This document shows positions 47,576-59,416 of a DNA stretch of 64,000 nucleotides, in pieces. The translations under genes and the position numbers were made by a program. A model generated the notes under the pieces. It was not told the origin of the DNA, made no database searches, and was given only the letters and a program-made list of their open reading frames with translations. Numbering within the stretch: the first letter of the stretch is position 1; each line of letters opens with the position of its first letter. The stretch covers positions 496,564 through 560,563 of the forward strand of contig CM060175.1 of the NCBI GenBank assembly GCA_030549775.1. Reading direction: 5' to 3'. The stretch is from Tamarix chinensis. Lineage: Eukaryota; Streptophyta; Magnoliopsida; Caryophyllales; Tamaricaceae.

Positions 47576-49803
47576 TTTTTCTTTTCTCACATGTTTTCTT
47601 CCTGAATATAATGTTTGAGTTTCTTATGATTGAATAATGACCTAGTAGGCTGATAATTATGAAACTATTTAGATTAATGAAGTTAAATAATGGATTAAAG
47701 GCAATAAAAGGAAATCATTCAATGCTTGACCTTAGTGTAGCCTTTGCCCTTCTTAGTGAGCATGACATGAATAGATGATTAAATGACTAGAATGGAATCT
47801 CCTTAGGATTAGTACTATATTAAAATGATGTATGATAGACCTCTAAGTGACTTATATTATGGCCCTAAAATGAGGACCACATAAGGGAGATAACTTAGCA
47901 AAGATAAAAGAAAATAATACAAATACATAGGATGGCTCTAGTTAACCTTACCTAATACTAGATATTTCCACCTAGCTAATGAGAATAAATGAATAAATAG
48001 TTGTGAGTTAGGATTGGAATCTATTTGATATATAATTGGACCTTCATTTAACCTTTAGGGAAACAAAAGGAACATCCTTTAATAAATGAGTAAGTCTATA
48101 ATTAAATAATGAATGATAACCTTGACCTTGAGAATTGTGAATAAGAGAATAAATAGAAATTCTATGGATGGCTTGGATCATACCATGTGACAATGCCACT
48201 CTTTGGCATAATGGATGGTGTAATAGAATAATCTCTTGAATAGACCCTAAATGGGAACACTGGTTGATATAAGAATCCTATATGGGTGTGTTGAATGAAA
48301 AGGGCTTATATGCATAGTATCATATTGTTGTTGTGCGCCTTTATGTAAAATGACTTTCTGAAACTAATAAGACACTAATAAGTTAAAGTGAAATGAGCAC
48401 TGTGAAATGTATGAATTATTCGATCCTCAACTAACTATTGAGGGTTAGTCTTCCTTCAGGTACTTTTTGCCTTTGGGTAGGATCCTAATTGATCCCAAAA
48501 TCCTTGTAGATCCCGGTGCCTTTGCTACTCTAGACACTGATGACGTACTAGGGCTATCAATACTAAAGGGTCTAGTTACCATAGGATGGATAGGAACCCA
48601 GACTTATGTCCATTAGGTTTCCTTAGCATGAGCCAGGACTTCGGTCCATTGTTACTTTAGCAGGAGCATGGACTTATGTCCATTTGATTTCCTTGGCATG
48701 AGCTAGGACTTTGTGTCCACTATTTTGATGGCTTCCAAGGTATTGAGAGACCATGAGGAATAACCTTTCCTTGTTTAAGAGCTTAAGGTAAATTAAGCAT
48801 ATACTCACTTAATGCATAAGGTTTTGGTAAATAAATTTCATTTGACCTAAAATAAGATGATGACCAGAATGAGATATAAAGAGGAAGTGACTAACCAAGT
48901 ATGGTTACATGATTATGGCTACTTAATATGCCATCCGCTTTGTGTTATGAATACTTGAGAGCGTACTCCTTGTTTAAGATATGAATAAGTGGCATGCCGT
49001 ATGACCATCTACTTGGAATTTGATGCTAATCATATGCCATTTGGGGTGTCTATTATGGTGCATGCCTGAAATATGGAATGATCCATGAGTTATTACATGC
49101 CCTAGATTTATTGTGCTCATGATTCGCCCATGGTTAGAAGTTGTACATGAATTCCTACTTTTTCATCACCATGGTAATTATACTCTACTGATTGTCAAAT
49201 GGATAATATAAGTGTTTCATGATCCATGAGTGGATAGTACGCATGTTAAAAGGGTTAAATACCCTGTCTTGTTGATATGATTATAACTATGCATGATTTA
49301 GAGGATTCACTAATATCTTGTATGAACCACGTGATTGAACATAAAAGACATGATAGGAAAGTCACATGCACATTTCGGTAAGTTGTACCATGAGTATATT
49401 GTATGGATCTTACTTATACCAGGATCTACATGATGGTGGTAGTTGGTTTACTCAGTATGTATGCATACTAATGGGGTTGTTCTTGCAATCCCCAGCTCAA
49501 TCCCAAGAGCAGGATGTTGGTTGCAAGTATTCCTAAGGACGACCATTGAGTGATTCATCTTCCTCTCAGAATCTTGGGTTGTTGAGCATAAGTTTTTTTC
49601 CCCAAAGAATTTCTTGTGGCCCTTGAGTGACCATATTATACTCTCAATGAGTTTAATTTGATTCAGTTATACAAATTTATCTTCTTTGTATGTATCTTGT
49701 ACGGATTTGGGCATATGTATCCCTGGGTTGTAAACAAGAATTTTCTTATCATGTGCATTGTAGTTTTCCTTATGTTTTTATTGGTTAGATACTTATAATT
49801 GTG

Positions 49804-49845
49804 TCTAGCGCAAGGTAGGTGATGAGGTGGTCATCTTACGTTAGA
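49804..49845 (+). other. Conserved LTR 3' stem-loop (D copy)
   Basis: TCTAGCGCAAGGT (49804-49816) against ATCTTACGTTAGA (49833-49845): 12 of 13 positions pair, counting G-U. An inner TGA/TCA closes a TGAGGTGG loop. The primary sequence is unrelated to the C copy. Confidence 0.55.
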
Positions 49846-49945
49846 TCCGCAAGTAGCCCCCAATTTTTCATACGTTAGTTTTGTATTTCTGCTTCTGCAA
49901 CATCTTAAAATAAAAATTTTCAGTAATGAAAAATGAGGGTGTTAC

Positions 49946-52900
49946 TCATTTTGGGATACCATATAACCTAACTATTTCCTTAAAGTAGAGATCAGCTATG
50001 TAAGAGGCATCAACCGTTTTATTACACAGGATAAAATGATTCATCTTAGAGAACAGGTCTACAACAACCATAATGGCATCATGTTGCCCTTGAGTCTTAG
50101 GTAGAGCCATTATGAAAGTCATGCTTACAAAATCCTAAGGATGGTGGGAAATAGGCAAAGGTGTATAGAGTCCTTGATAGTAGTGGCTCTTAGACCTTTA
50201 GCATGTTGAACACTTGGCCACGAGGGATTGTACATCTCCCACCATACGAGGGAAAAAGAAATGCTCCTAGAGTACATCATGAGTTTTTCTTATGCTAAAC
50301 CTCCTCCATGCACTTCTCGTCAATTGGAACACTTTGGGATGCATAGCTTGTTTCCCTTGAAGAGGAATCCTTCATGAACTATATATGGTCATTGAGGCTT
50401 GCCTTGATCCTCCATTTAGCTAGCAAAGTCTTCGTCCTATTTGTGCAACTCTTTAAGGCACCCAAGTCCTAGGAATATATCTTCTAGTAATGACAACATA
50501 AAATATCTTCTTAAGAGGACATCGGCCACAACATTGGTCTTGTCACTCTTATGCTTTGCCATAGAAAAAAGATTGCAAAACTTCTACCCACCTAGCATGC
50601 CTAGAATTGATTTTATGCTTCCTATTTATATATTTGAGGGACTCATAATTAGTATGCAATATAAATTGTGATGGTTGTAGATAATGTGATCAATGATCCA
50701 AAGCTCTCACTATAGCATAAAACTCTTTGTCATGTGTTGTAGTTGGATCATGAGCCATTAAGCTTCTCGCTGAAAAAGGCCACGAGTCTCCCCTCTTGCA
50801 AAAAAATAGCCCCAATTCCAACTCCACTAGCATCACACTCAACCTTGAATACTTTATCAAATTTGGGTAGGCATAAGATAGGGGTCTTGCTTAACCTGCT
50901 TTTGATAAGTTCAAATGCCTCTTATGAGGGTTTGGTCCATTGAAAGACCCTTTTTTTTAAACACTCAAGGAGAGGTGCTAGGAGCATGCTAAATCCTTTT
51001 ATGAACCTCCTATAGAAAGAGGCAAGTCCATGAAAAGATCTAACGTTGGTGATGGATGCAGGTGTAGGCCACGTCTTTATTGCCTCTACCTTTGACTCAT
51101 TAACAGAGATTTCATTTTTGAATACAACAAACGATAAAAAAGTAACCCTGAACACAAAGAAGTCAAACTTCTAGTTTCCCATAAAACTTTTTGTTCCTAA
51201 GGGCTAAGAATACAAGTCTTAAGTGCCTTACATGATCATCCCAACTAAAGGAATATATAAGAATATTATCAAAATATACAACTATAAATTTTGAAATAAA
51301 AGGTCAAGGGATTTTGTCCATGAGTCTCATGAAGGAACTTGTCACATTATAGATCCCAAATGGCATGACTATCCATTCATAGCCCTCCTTTGGTCTTAAA
51401 GGCAATCTTCCATTTGTCTCCTTAATTTATTTAAATTTGGTAGTACCCACTCCTCAAATTGATTTTGGAAAAGATACTAGCCTTGTGCAAGCAATCCAAT
51501 ATATCATCAAGCCTGGGTATGGAGTACCTATACTTGACAGTAATGTTGTTAATAGCTCTATTATCCACACACATGTGCATTGTTCCATCCTTCTTGGGCA
51601 CTAAGATGGCCAGAACTGCACAAGGAATAAGGGATTTCCATATGAAACCCTTTTATAACAACTCCTCAACTCACCTTTGGAGTTCCATGGCTTCTTTGGG
51701 GTTTCATCTATAAGTTGGCTTGTTTGGAAGTGTAGCACTGGGAATAAAATTGACTTGGTGCTCTATGCCCCTTGTGGGAGGAAATTCACTAGGTACATCA
51801 TTTGGGAAAACATCCCCAAAATCCCCTAGTAGATGCTTGACCTGAGGGTCAAGTTCTTGCTTCTTCTCATTAGCTTTGAGTTGCAACAATAAATGCAAGG
51901 CCTTCCCTTTCCTTATGGCCCTTTACACATCCTTCCCATCAACAAATAAGGCTTTCTTACCTTTTTTGTCCTCCCTAAAAAATGAGGACTGATAACTAAG
52001 GGGTGTGAGTACAATATTTTTCTAGCATATTACAAGCTATAAATGTTTCTCCTACCATCATGCATTACATCCCTACCAAATTTACATGGTCTACCTAATA
52101 ATAATGGCATGCATCAATGGGAATGACATCACAAACAATATTAAATTGGTAGATTTTTCCTATAGAGAAAGGCAAAATTGTTTTCTTAGTAACTTCAACA
52201 ATGGAACCATTGTTAAGCCATTGTAATCTGTATGGCTTGGTGTGTGATTGAGTCGGCAAGTTTAGCTTCTCCACAAAGGTGGTGGAAGCTACATTTGCAC
52301 AAATTCCCCCATCCACAATGAGGGAACATACTTTACCAAGTATGGTATATATGGTATGGAATATGTTCTCTCTTTGGGACTCTTCTTCAATGGCCTCTCT
52401 AGTTTTCAAGACTCTTCTCACCATCAGACTCCCCCACATCCAGCAACACCTCTTCCACTTAGTTTCCTCCTTCTATGGTCGATTAGGCCTCAGATGCATA
52501 ATCCTCCATTTCAGCCTCCTCTAAGTCAAGCAAGGTCATGACTCTCTTGTTTGGACATTCATTTTGATAATTTCCAATTCATTGGCACTTGAAGCAACAC
52601 ACACCCTTAGTTCGACTAGCCTTAGCCACTTCTAAATTCCCTTTCCTTTTAACATCAAAAGCTTTGATGTTCGGGTTAGCTTTTGGGGTCTCCTTAGGTG
52701 GGTAAGTATTCAGCCTCAAGCCTCCAACCTTTGAATCCCTCTTCTCCTTTTTTTTTTCTCTACTTTGATGGTCAAGTGGACCAACTCATCCAAGGTATAG
52801 TACTTGCAGAGTTCCACCTTTCTAGCAATATATCCCGTCAACCCTCCAATGAACTAAGGCATGGTATGTTATTCTACCTCCTCCAACCCAATACTCATAA

Positions 52901-53534
52901 TAAGTCTTTCAAACTCCCAAATATATTCTTCCACACTCAAAGACCCTTCTCTTAAGGAAGACATTTTTTTGTAAAGGTCTTGAGTATAAGAAGATATCAA
53001 AAATCTTTCCCTCACCAAGCTCTTCATCTTCACTCAACTCCTCACCCTAGATTTACCCTTCTGGACTCAATCTTGCACCAAATTCTCCCACCATAAGGAA
53101 GCATGTCCCTTGAGCTTAAGGACTGCAACCTTGAAACGCCTTTCATCATCCAATACTTTAGCTTCAAATAACCGGTTACACCTCATCTCCCACTCCAAAA
53201 ACTCCTCCAGATTATGGGATCCATCAAATTCAGGGACTTCTAGCTTAACATCACTAAGAGGCTCCCTCCTTCCTATCCTTCTCCTTCAAAAGGACCTAGG
53301 GGAATGGATAAAAGATGAGTTATATTCGGTTGGCTCATCCCCTATACCATTCGCCCTTTACTCTCCATTAGGTATGGGACTCCTTACTTGCCAAGGGTTA
53401 GCATTAGGTACAAATGACTCCAATATACCAAATACTCTTCTCATGTCTACTTGCAATGCCTCGATGGCCCCATTCCTTCTTAAGTTGTGATCCTCTTCAA
53501 GACTTAATCCTCGTGAAATAGGATGGTTCTCCAT
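49946..53534 (-). pseudogene. Element A: Ty3/gypsy gag-pol (chromovirus type), decayed
   Basis: One minus-strand polyprotein in the order gag, protease, RT, RNase H, integrase. Protease (52095-52439): IVDGGICANVASTTFVEKL. RT (about 51900-51160): the catalytic box reads YFDN (51265-51276) instead of YxDD. The connection has [20 protein letters not shown] (about 51000-51060) and RNase [15 protein letters not shown] (about 50815-50855). Integrase: FSIRKTHDVL, CSTCxRSKS, VVVDLFSKM and IVRLYGIPK, cut at 49946 by the LTR of D. The DGG...ANVAS protease and [12 protein letters not shown] fit CRM/Reina/Galadriel-type chromoviruses; the clade is uncertain. Multiple stops and frameshifts. Confidence 0.8.
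52550..53534 (-). pseudogene. Gag of element A
   Basis: ATG at 53534-53532 begins MENHPISRGLSLEEDHNLRR. The capsid core has VPEFDGSHNLEEFLEWEMR and LKLKGHASLWWENLVQD, typical of chromovirus gag. The nucleocapsid knuckle reads CFKC...IGNYQNEC (about 52553-52597), with a stop inside and Asn in place of His. Stops are fewer here than in the pol part. It continues without an LTR break into the protease. Confidence 0.75.
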
Positions 53535-53643
53535 GTGTCAAGCTTAGACTGCATAGGAAAAGTGAATCCACCCGAGAGGAATGAAAGGTGAATTATGGTG
53601 AAAAGAAGAAGAAAGAACCCCCCCCAAAATTTACTAACCTTGA

Positions 53644-53655
53644 GATTTGATACCA
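53644..53655 (-). promoter_or_regulatory. Primer-binding site of element A
   Basis: The minus strand reads GAGATTGGTATCAAATC. TGGTATCAAATC resembles the initiator-Met tRNA primer site. It lies about 110 bp before the gag ATG and just after the presumed LTR end. Confidence 0.65.
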
Positions 53656-53668
53656 ATCTCATACATCA

Positions 53669-54550
53669 TGCTAACCAAAGGGCATTAAGATAAGAATTAG
53701 TGTTGAAGGTGGGGATTACTTCAACAAAAGTCAAAAATATAGAAAGGGGATGAGAAGGATTCAAGAAGTAAAACTTGGATTTGAGACCAAAAAAACAAAG
53801 GACTTGCATCAACCAACCAAGATTACCACCCTTAGTATAAACGGTGTAAGATTTTGCAACAACTCAAACACTACCCACACTTAAGAGTGTCAAACTTAAG
53901 ATAGTTTTTCTAGCTAAGATAATTTGCATTTCTTGTAGAATTTACAATCCTTTTAACTAGAGGGTTGTCAACCCAAGTTACAAAAGGTTCTAACCATGCA
54001 AATTAGTATTAGTACACCCTCACCCATAGTATAAGGCTACCAAGGTTATCTAGTATTACTCAACTTCTATCAACTAGAGCTAATTGTGTGTTGAAATAAA
54101 TAAAGCCACCCATCACATGTTAATTGACACTACACCCTATGAAAAGATTTAGGATACATAGATTACACATTATGAAAGTTAAGCAACGTACTTTAGGTAA
54201 GCTTAGCTAAATAAGGTTAATAAACAAGGTAGTATACTCGATTGAGGCTACTCGATAATTTGCCTAGTATGATGGTTGCTTGTCCTCAATATAACCATAT
54301 TTTAGAGGATCTTAATCTTCCTAATGCCATTAATTCATGCACAAATTTTGGAGAGCAATGTAGGTCTTTTTCAGCCGAGATAGGTGGTGTATAGAGGTGG
54401 GTAAAGGTGGAGATATGTGCGAATTTATGGAGCTAGATTGAAGCCATGTAAGGTGGGTGTTTGGGTGAGTCATGCAATAGCTATTATGAGCCATGATTAC
54501 TTGAGGTGGTGGAGTTTGTATGGCTTGCATGGCTGCCAGGTAATCTAGCT
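53669..54550 (-). mobile_element. Probable LTR of element A (under 0.9 kb)
   Basis: Lies between the primer site and the integrase tail of another copy, where an LTR is expected. The left edge (TGCTAACC) is a reasonable TG terminus. The right edge was not resolved. It is much shorter than the giant LTRs. Confidence 0.45.
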
Positions 54551-54639
54551 ATTTATTAACCTAAATGAGATGAGTTTTGAACTCCTTAATATTGGAAAAT
54601 TAATAAGTAGATTATCTTTGGTTTTAGAAGATTGGGATG

Positions 54640-55125
54640 CTCCTGCATCATCCTCTCCCTTGTGAGAAGGGATCTACTCATCTTCAAAAGGTGTGTCATG
54701 AAGGTACGGAATTAAGTCTCCTAAATTAAATGTAGAGGACAAATTTTCCATGTCACATGGAAGTTCAAGTCGATAAGCATTGTTACCTATCATTTTAAGG
54801 ATTTTGAAAGGACCATCACTTCGGGGCATGAGTTTGTTTTTTCTTCGTGATGGATACCTTTCCTTCCAAAGATGCTACCAAACTACATACCCTAGCTCAA
54901 AGGCTTGTTCTTTTTTATTTTTGTTAGCCTTATTTTGATTCATGTCGTTGACTTTTTATATTCAGGCCCTAACTTGTTCATGCAATTTCTTAAATTCTAT
55001 GGCCCGCTGCTTTGCTTCAAAATCGGTCTGTAGGAGATGGGTAGTGGAATGAGGTCAATGGGGGTGGTGGGGCTCACCCCATACACCACTTGAAAAGGTG
55101 AATTCTTGGTGGTGTATGTGGGAGA
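54640..55125 (-). pseudogene. Integrase C-terminal tail of a second A-type element
   Basis: The minus strand reads NSPFQVVYGVSPTTPIDLIP, then words matching the C-terminal integrase region: KLGPEYKK, GRKGIHHEEKTN, and RGDGPFKIL-like residues across frames. This is the part missing from element A at 49946. It lies upstream of A's LTR and gag, so it belongs to another copy whose 3' LTR position coincides with A's 5' LTR. Frameshifts are frequent. Confidence 0.65.
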
Positions 55126-55131
55126 GCAAAA

Positions 55132-55466
55132 AAAAAGAAAGAAAAGGAAATAAAAGAAAGGAGAGGAAAAAAAGATTAAAAAAAAGGAAAGATAAAAAAG
55201 AAAAGAGAGATGGTAAGGTGTTTTAAGCTTTTGGAAATTTATAGGTAATAAAGAAAATAATTTACATTCATTTAAAAATTTTCATAATTTACCTATAATT
55301 TATTTTAGGTTAGTTAATTAAAATAGTTTCCAAATAACAATTATTTGTGTCATTTTTATTGTCATAATTGTTATTATTTTTTATTATAAAGTGTATATAT
55401 GCTTTAGATTTACTCAATAACTCATTATTTTATCATTTATTCCTAAAATTAGTTTGAGGTGTTACA
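55132..55466 (-). mobile_element. 3' LTR fragment of Tekay element B
   Basis: On the minus strand the LTR starts TGTAACACCTCAAAC at 55466 and enters an AT-rich stretch, then a C/T-rich block (complement of 55132-55210). It is cut off at the integrase tail. This resembles the first few hundred bases of the giant LTRs, linking them to element B. Confidence 0.65.
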
Positions 55467-55495
55467 TCACTACCTCTTTAAAGAAAGACTTTGTC
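55467..55495 (-). promoter_or_regulatory. Polypurine tract of element B
   Basis: The minus strand reads GGGGACAAAGTCTTTCTTTA then AAGAGGTAGTGA into TGTAACACC. This resembles the GGGACGAA...AAGGGGG junction of C and D. Confidence 0.65.
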
Positions 55496-55600
55496 CCCAA
55501 AGTCATTAGCTTAATCAGAGAGTCAGAAAAAAGGGAATGAGGGGCAAGGTGGTCTCGATTAACTCGTTATGTGATCGCATCTTTCACAATAAGCCACTAA

Positions 55601-55635
55601 CCCCTTAAAGGAAAATGGATTTTTCCTTTAAGGGG
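55601..55635. repeat. Perfect 15-bp inverted repeat
   Basis: CCCCTTAAAGGAAAA (55601-55615), loop TGGAT, TTTTCCTTTAAGGGG (55621-55635). It lies near the 5' junction of the truncated LINE below. Confidence 0.9.
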
Positions 55636-55639
55636 TGTA

Positions 55640-56345
55640 GCCTTCCTTGCACTGCTTCTGGGCTAATACACAAAATTTTTGGTTTAAGGCAAAGGCTCCT
55701 ACCTGTTTTCCAGCAGTGGCAGAGGGATCATACTTATCATATTGTAGAGGTGTATAATTCCAATCGTTATTTAGTTTCTAAAGTTGGTTGGTGAAGAGAA
55801 GTTTGGTCCAACCCTACATCTCCTAAGCATAAATTTATTTTCTGGTTGGTTGTTCATACCAAGCTTCCTACCAAAGATAAGTTAATCAGTTTTGTTCCAT
55901 CCATTAGTCTACAATGTTGCTTTTGCGCTCAACAGGAAACCATTTCCCATTTATTCTGCAATTGTCCTAAGATGAAGAAATTGTGGTTTGCTATTGGTAA
56001 GTCTTGTGGATAAAGGAGGAGACACAGCTCCTGGGAGGGTTTGTTCAGTTATTTTTGCAGGGGTAGAAGTAGAAATATTAATAAAGCTCAATTTTATTCT
56101 TGTTTTTATGTCGTAGCTTTCTATGAATTTTGGAAGGCTAGGAATGGGAAAAAAATTCGAATGTACCTTGGGATTTGAAAGGGGTAGTTCATCGGATTTC
56201 TTTGACCATGTCTTCTCTTTGTGATCATCCTAGTAGAAGTGATAAGTTTAGACCCATGATAGGAAGGGTGGATCAATTCTACAACTTTATTTGTAATTAT
56301 TCTTGATGATATACATTTTCTTATTTAAAAAAAAGAAAAAAAAAG
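55640..56345 (+). pseudogene. 5'-truncated LINE, zf-RVT end with A-rich tail
   Basis: Reads YNSNRYLVSKVGW, then WSNPTSPKHKFIFWLVVHTK, LPTKDKLISFV, CCFCAQQETISHLFCNCPKM and FYEFWKARNG. This is the zf-RVT end of a plant LINE ORF2 with fewer stops than the LINE at 19.5 kb, so probably younger. It ends in an A-rich tail (about 56327-56344). It sits inside the 3' untranslated part of element B: chromodomain on one side, polypurine tract on the other. Target duplications were not identified. Confidence 0.75.
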
Positions 56346-58584
56346 GAGTTTTCAAGAATTGTCATACCTAAAGCAAAGAGTTTTAGATATGCCTCTCACA
56401 TGTCCTTCTCGGCTCCCCATGTGGCTTCGTCTATCCCATGGCGGCTCCAGATAATATTCACAAGTGGGACTGCACTTGCTGAGTCTATTGAAGCTTGGTA
56501 TCAAGGATCCGCATAGGTCTCTCTTCATAGGTTAGAGAGTCATCAAACTAAACTTTGTTAAGTCAGATCACAAAGGAAGGATCGGCAACATACTTCCATA
56601 ACTATGAGACATGAAACACGTTGTGAACACGTGCTAACTTTGGCAGGAGTGCCAACCGATAAGTAACCTCCCCAACCCGATCCAAAATCTTGTAGGGCCC
56701 AATGTACCTCGGGCTCAACTTACCTCTCCGACCAAACCTCTTCACTCCTTTCATGAGGAAGACCCTCAAAAACACCTTATCTCTAGGCTCAAAGTTTCCA
56801 CCACGACAATTCTGATCAGCGTAGCTCTTTTGTCAACTCTAAGGAGCTCCCATCCTGTCCTAAATCTAACGGATCAGTTGGGTTATCTCCCAAATCAACT
56901 CGGGTTCCATTACTACTGTCTCGCTAATGTCATCTCAGCATAAAGGGGTCCTACAATTCCATCCATACAATGCTTCAAAGGGTGTCATCCCTATGCTAGC
57001 AGAGTAGCTAATGTTGTAAGAGAACTCCATCAGGCGCAGACAATCTTCCCAACAACCCTAGAAGTCTAAAGCACAAGCTTGTAACATGTCATATAGGGTC
57101 TAAATAGTCCTTTCAATCTGTCTATCTATGGATGGGTGAAAAGTTATACTCATCTTTAGTTTCATTCCCAAGACATTTTGCAACTTTCCCTAAAATTGGG
57201 AGAGGAACCTCAAGTCCCTGTCAAAGATGATATCCTCAAGCACCTAGTACCGACTAACCACAAATTTCATATAGGCACTGGCCGACTGGTCCATGTTCTA
57301 GGATGACTTCATGGGGACAAATACTACCGACTTGGTCAATCTATACACAATGACTAGATAATGTCACATCTGCTATGTGTCCTAGGCAACCCACTGACAA
57401 AGTCCATGGAGATCGAATCTCATTTCCAGCTCGGCACTTTTGGAGGCTAAAGTAGTCTAATAGGTTTGCAGTGCTCAATCTTAACCTTCTAACAGTTCAA
57501 GCATCACAATACAAATTTGGTTGCCTCCCATTTCATACAGGGCCACCAGTATGTCCTCTTAAGATCCTTGTACAGTTTGTCTCCTCCTTGGTGGATGGAG
57601 TAGGGCGTTTGGTGTCCCTCTTCTAAGATTCGGCGCTTCAGGTTTGAGCAACCCTATGATATGCACCAATGGCTCTTGTAACAAAGGTTACCATCCCTAT
57701 GTATTGAAAACCCTTCAACCCAGCCTTCTCATATCTTATGGTGTATCCTCTCAATTTTGGCATCACTGGGCTGCATTGTATGGATCTCCTCAAACACTGT
57801 AGGGGTGATCATCAAGGCACTCATGCAGACCTTGAGGTCACCCTATTGGATCGGCTCTATGTCCATATCACACATCTCTTCCAACATCATGTTAGCTACC
57901 ACATAAGAGTTTAGAAAGTGTGTGGTCTTTCTACTTAAGGCATCTACAACCACGTTGGCTTTACTCTCATGGTAAGTCAACCCAATGTCGTAGTCCTTTG
58001 CTAATTCCAGCCACCTCATTTGTCTCATATGTATTCTTTCTATGTGAATATGTATTTGAGACTCTTGTGATCGGTGAAGAATTTACACTTGGTCCTATAT
58101 AGGTACTTCCTCTAGATCTTTAGCAAAAAAACCAATATGACTAGCTCAAGATCATGAGTCCAATAGTTTTGTTCATACCGCTTTAATTAACAGGAGGCAT
58201 AAGCAACTACTTTTCCATTTTACAATAATATACACCCTAACCCGTGCTTGGATGCGTCACTATAGACCTCAAATTCCTCTAAACCCTTTTGTAGGGTCAG
58301 GCCAGGTAGTATGGTCAGTCGTCTCTTTAGCTCCTGAAATGACTCATCACATGACTAGTCCCATTGGAACCTAGTGGTCTTCTCCAAAAGGTTAGTCAGC
58401 GGATGGGAAATTATCAAAAAGTTCAGCACAAAGCCTCTATAATATCCAACCAAACCCAAAAGGTTGTGCACTTCTAACACATTCGTGGGGGACTTCCATT
58501 CCATGACTGCCACTATCTTTGTTAGGTTGATAACTACTTCCATGGCCGATACTATGTGCCTAAGAAAGGCTACCTCAGGAAACC
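56346..58584 (-). pseudogene. Tekay element B: RT end, RNase H, integrase, chromodomain
   Basis: From 58584 downward: EVAFLRHIVSAMEVV and LLGLVGYYRGF (RT/connection, about 58440-58575), VYSDASKHGLGCIL and HDLELVILVF (RNase H, about 58150-58280). Then TYHESKANVVVDALSRK (about 57930-57990), WWPCMKWEATKF and CLNC (integrase zinc region, about 57500-57540). SMDFVSGLP, FDRDLRFLSQF and ERTIxTLYDML mark the catalytic core, and [20 protein letters not shown] the C-terminus (about 56700-56760). A chromodomain NIIWSRHGIDEATWGAEKDM lies near 56400-56460. The chromodomain and integrase match Tekay/Del chromoviruses. Many stops. The preceding RT piece is at 63647-64000. Confidence 0.85.
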
Positions 58585-58589
58585 AAAAC
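58585..58589. repeat. Target-site duplication of LTR L, left copy (AAAAC)
   Basis: Identical to 63647-63651. Confidence 0.9.
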
Positions 58590-59408
58590 TGAAATACCCC
58601 AAAAATCCTAATTTAGGAATTATGGCAAAATAATGATTTATTAGGAAAATTTAGAAAATAAATTATTTTATTAAATAAAGAGAAAATTAATTGATGAAAG
58701 AGAAGAGAAAATAATAAATAAATTCTTTAGAAAATTTTGGACATTTTACTAATCAAAATGGAAGTTAAGGAAAATTTATCCAAAATAGCCTAATTAATCT
58801 AAAAATAAATTTAACTATTATACTCAAAATAATTTTTATTAAAATTAAATACCTAACTTAAATATATAAATAAAAAAATACCAAAATACCCAACCCACAT
58901 ATTTTCCCTTTCTTTTTTTCTTTTCTTTTCTTTCTTCTTCTTTCTCTTTTTTTTTCTTCCCCCCCCCCCGACCTTGGCCAGCCCGTCGCGCGGCCCACCT
59001 TTCCCCCGGCAGCCTAGGCCCGCACTGTTCCCCCTTTCTTTTTTTCTTTCCTTCCCCGGCCAGTGCGATCCTCTTTTTCTTTTCTTCTTTTTCTCCCTGA
59101 GCCGCCCTGTCCCGAGCCTTCTTCTTCCCCGAGGCGTGGCGGCAACCAAGGAGCTGCAACCCAGCACTCTGTCGGCCACCATCGCTGGCACCATCCTCCC
59201 TTTCCTCTCCCATCGCTTTCTTTCACTAATTCAGCCCCAACCAACCCTTTTCCCGTCTCCCGAGCACTTGCCCCTTTCCTTTTCCTTCCTCCCTCGAGCT
59301 TGTTGCCACTGCTATGGCAATACCGCCTCGACTGCCACCACCGGCGGCATGCCTGGCACCTGCCACCGCTTGTCTCCTTCCCCTTGTCATTACCCACCCC
59401 AATTGGTC

Positions 59409-59416
59409 TATATATA
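59409..59416 (+). promoter_or_regulatory. Probable LTR TATA box (L)
   Basis: CTATATATACCCC about 820 bp from the LTR start, before CCTAGAAATCCACC and the C/T leader. It corresponds to CTATAAATACCCCC in LTR J. Confidence 0.6.

Larger units (their letters stand above)
44510..49945 (+). mobile_element. Element D: gag-only LTR element with 5' LTR stub
   Basis: A 5' LTR remnant (44510 to about 44620, starting TGTAATACCTC) matches the first 110 bp of the 3' LTR (45525-49945). It is followed by a primer-like palindrome (GATGCCATAGATTGGTACT, about 44634-44652), a decayed gag, a polypurine tract and the 3' LTR. No pol is present. Left flank TTGCG and right flank TCATT do not match. The left flank is Tekay protease (+) and the right flank is element A integrase (-). 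The junctions are therefore not one simple insertion site. It is the same type of element as C. Confidence 0.65.
45525..49945 (+). mobile_element. 3' LTR of element D (4,421 bp)
   Basis: TGTATAACCTC to GAGGGTGTTAC. It contains a weak C/T block (about 46290-46440) with a palindrome CTTGTTTAAATTTTAAACAAG-like at 46428-46448, and the AATCGACTAGTT-type repeat (47160-47575). Also present are a 'gatcccggtgcctttgc' block (about 48511) shared with LTR K, and a terminal stem-loop (49804-49845). The family's terminal CA is changed. Confidence 0.7.

Noticed and set aside
48530..48580. Hammerhead ribozyme (CTGATGA) as in retrozymes
   Set aside because: CTGATGA occurs near 48537, but no matching GAAA core or stem II/III was found.
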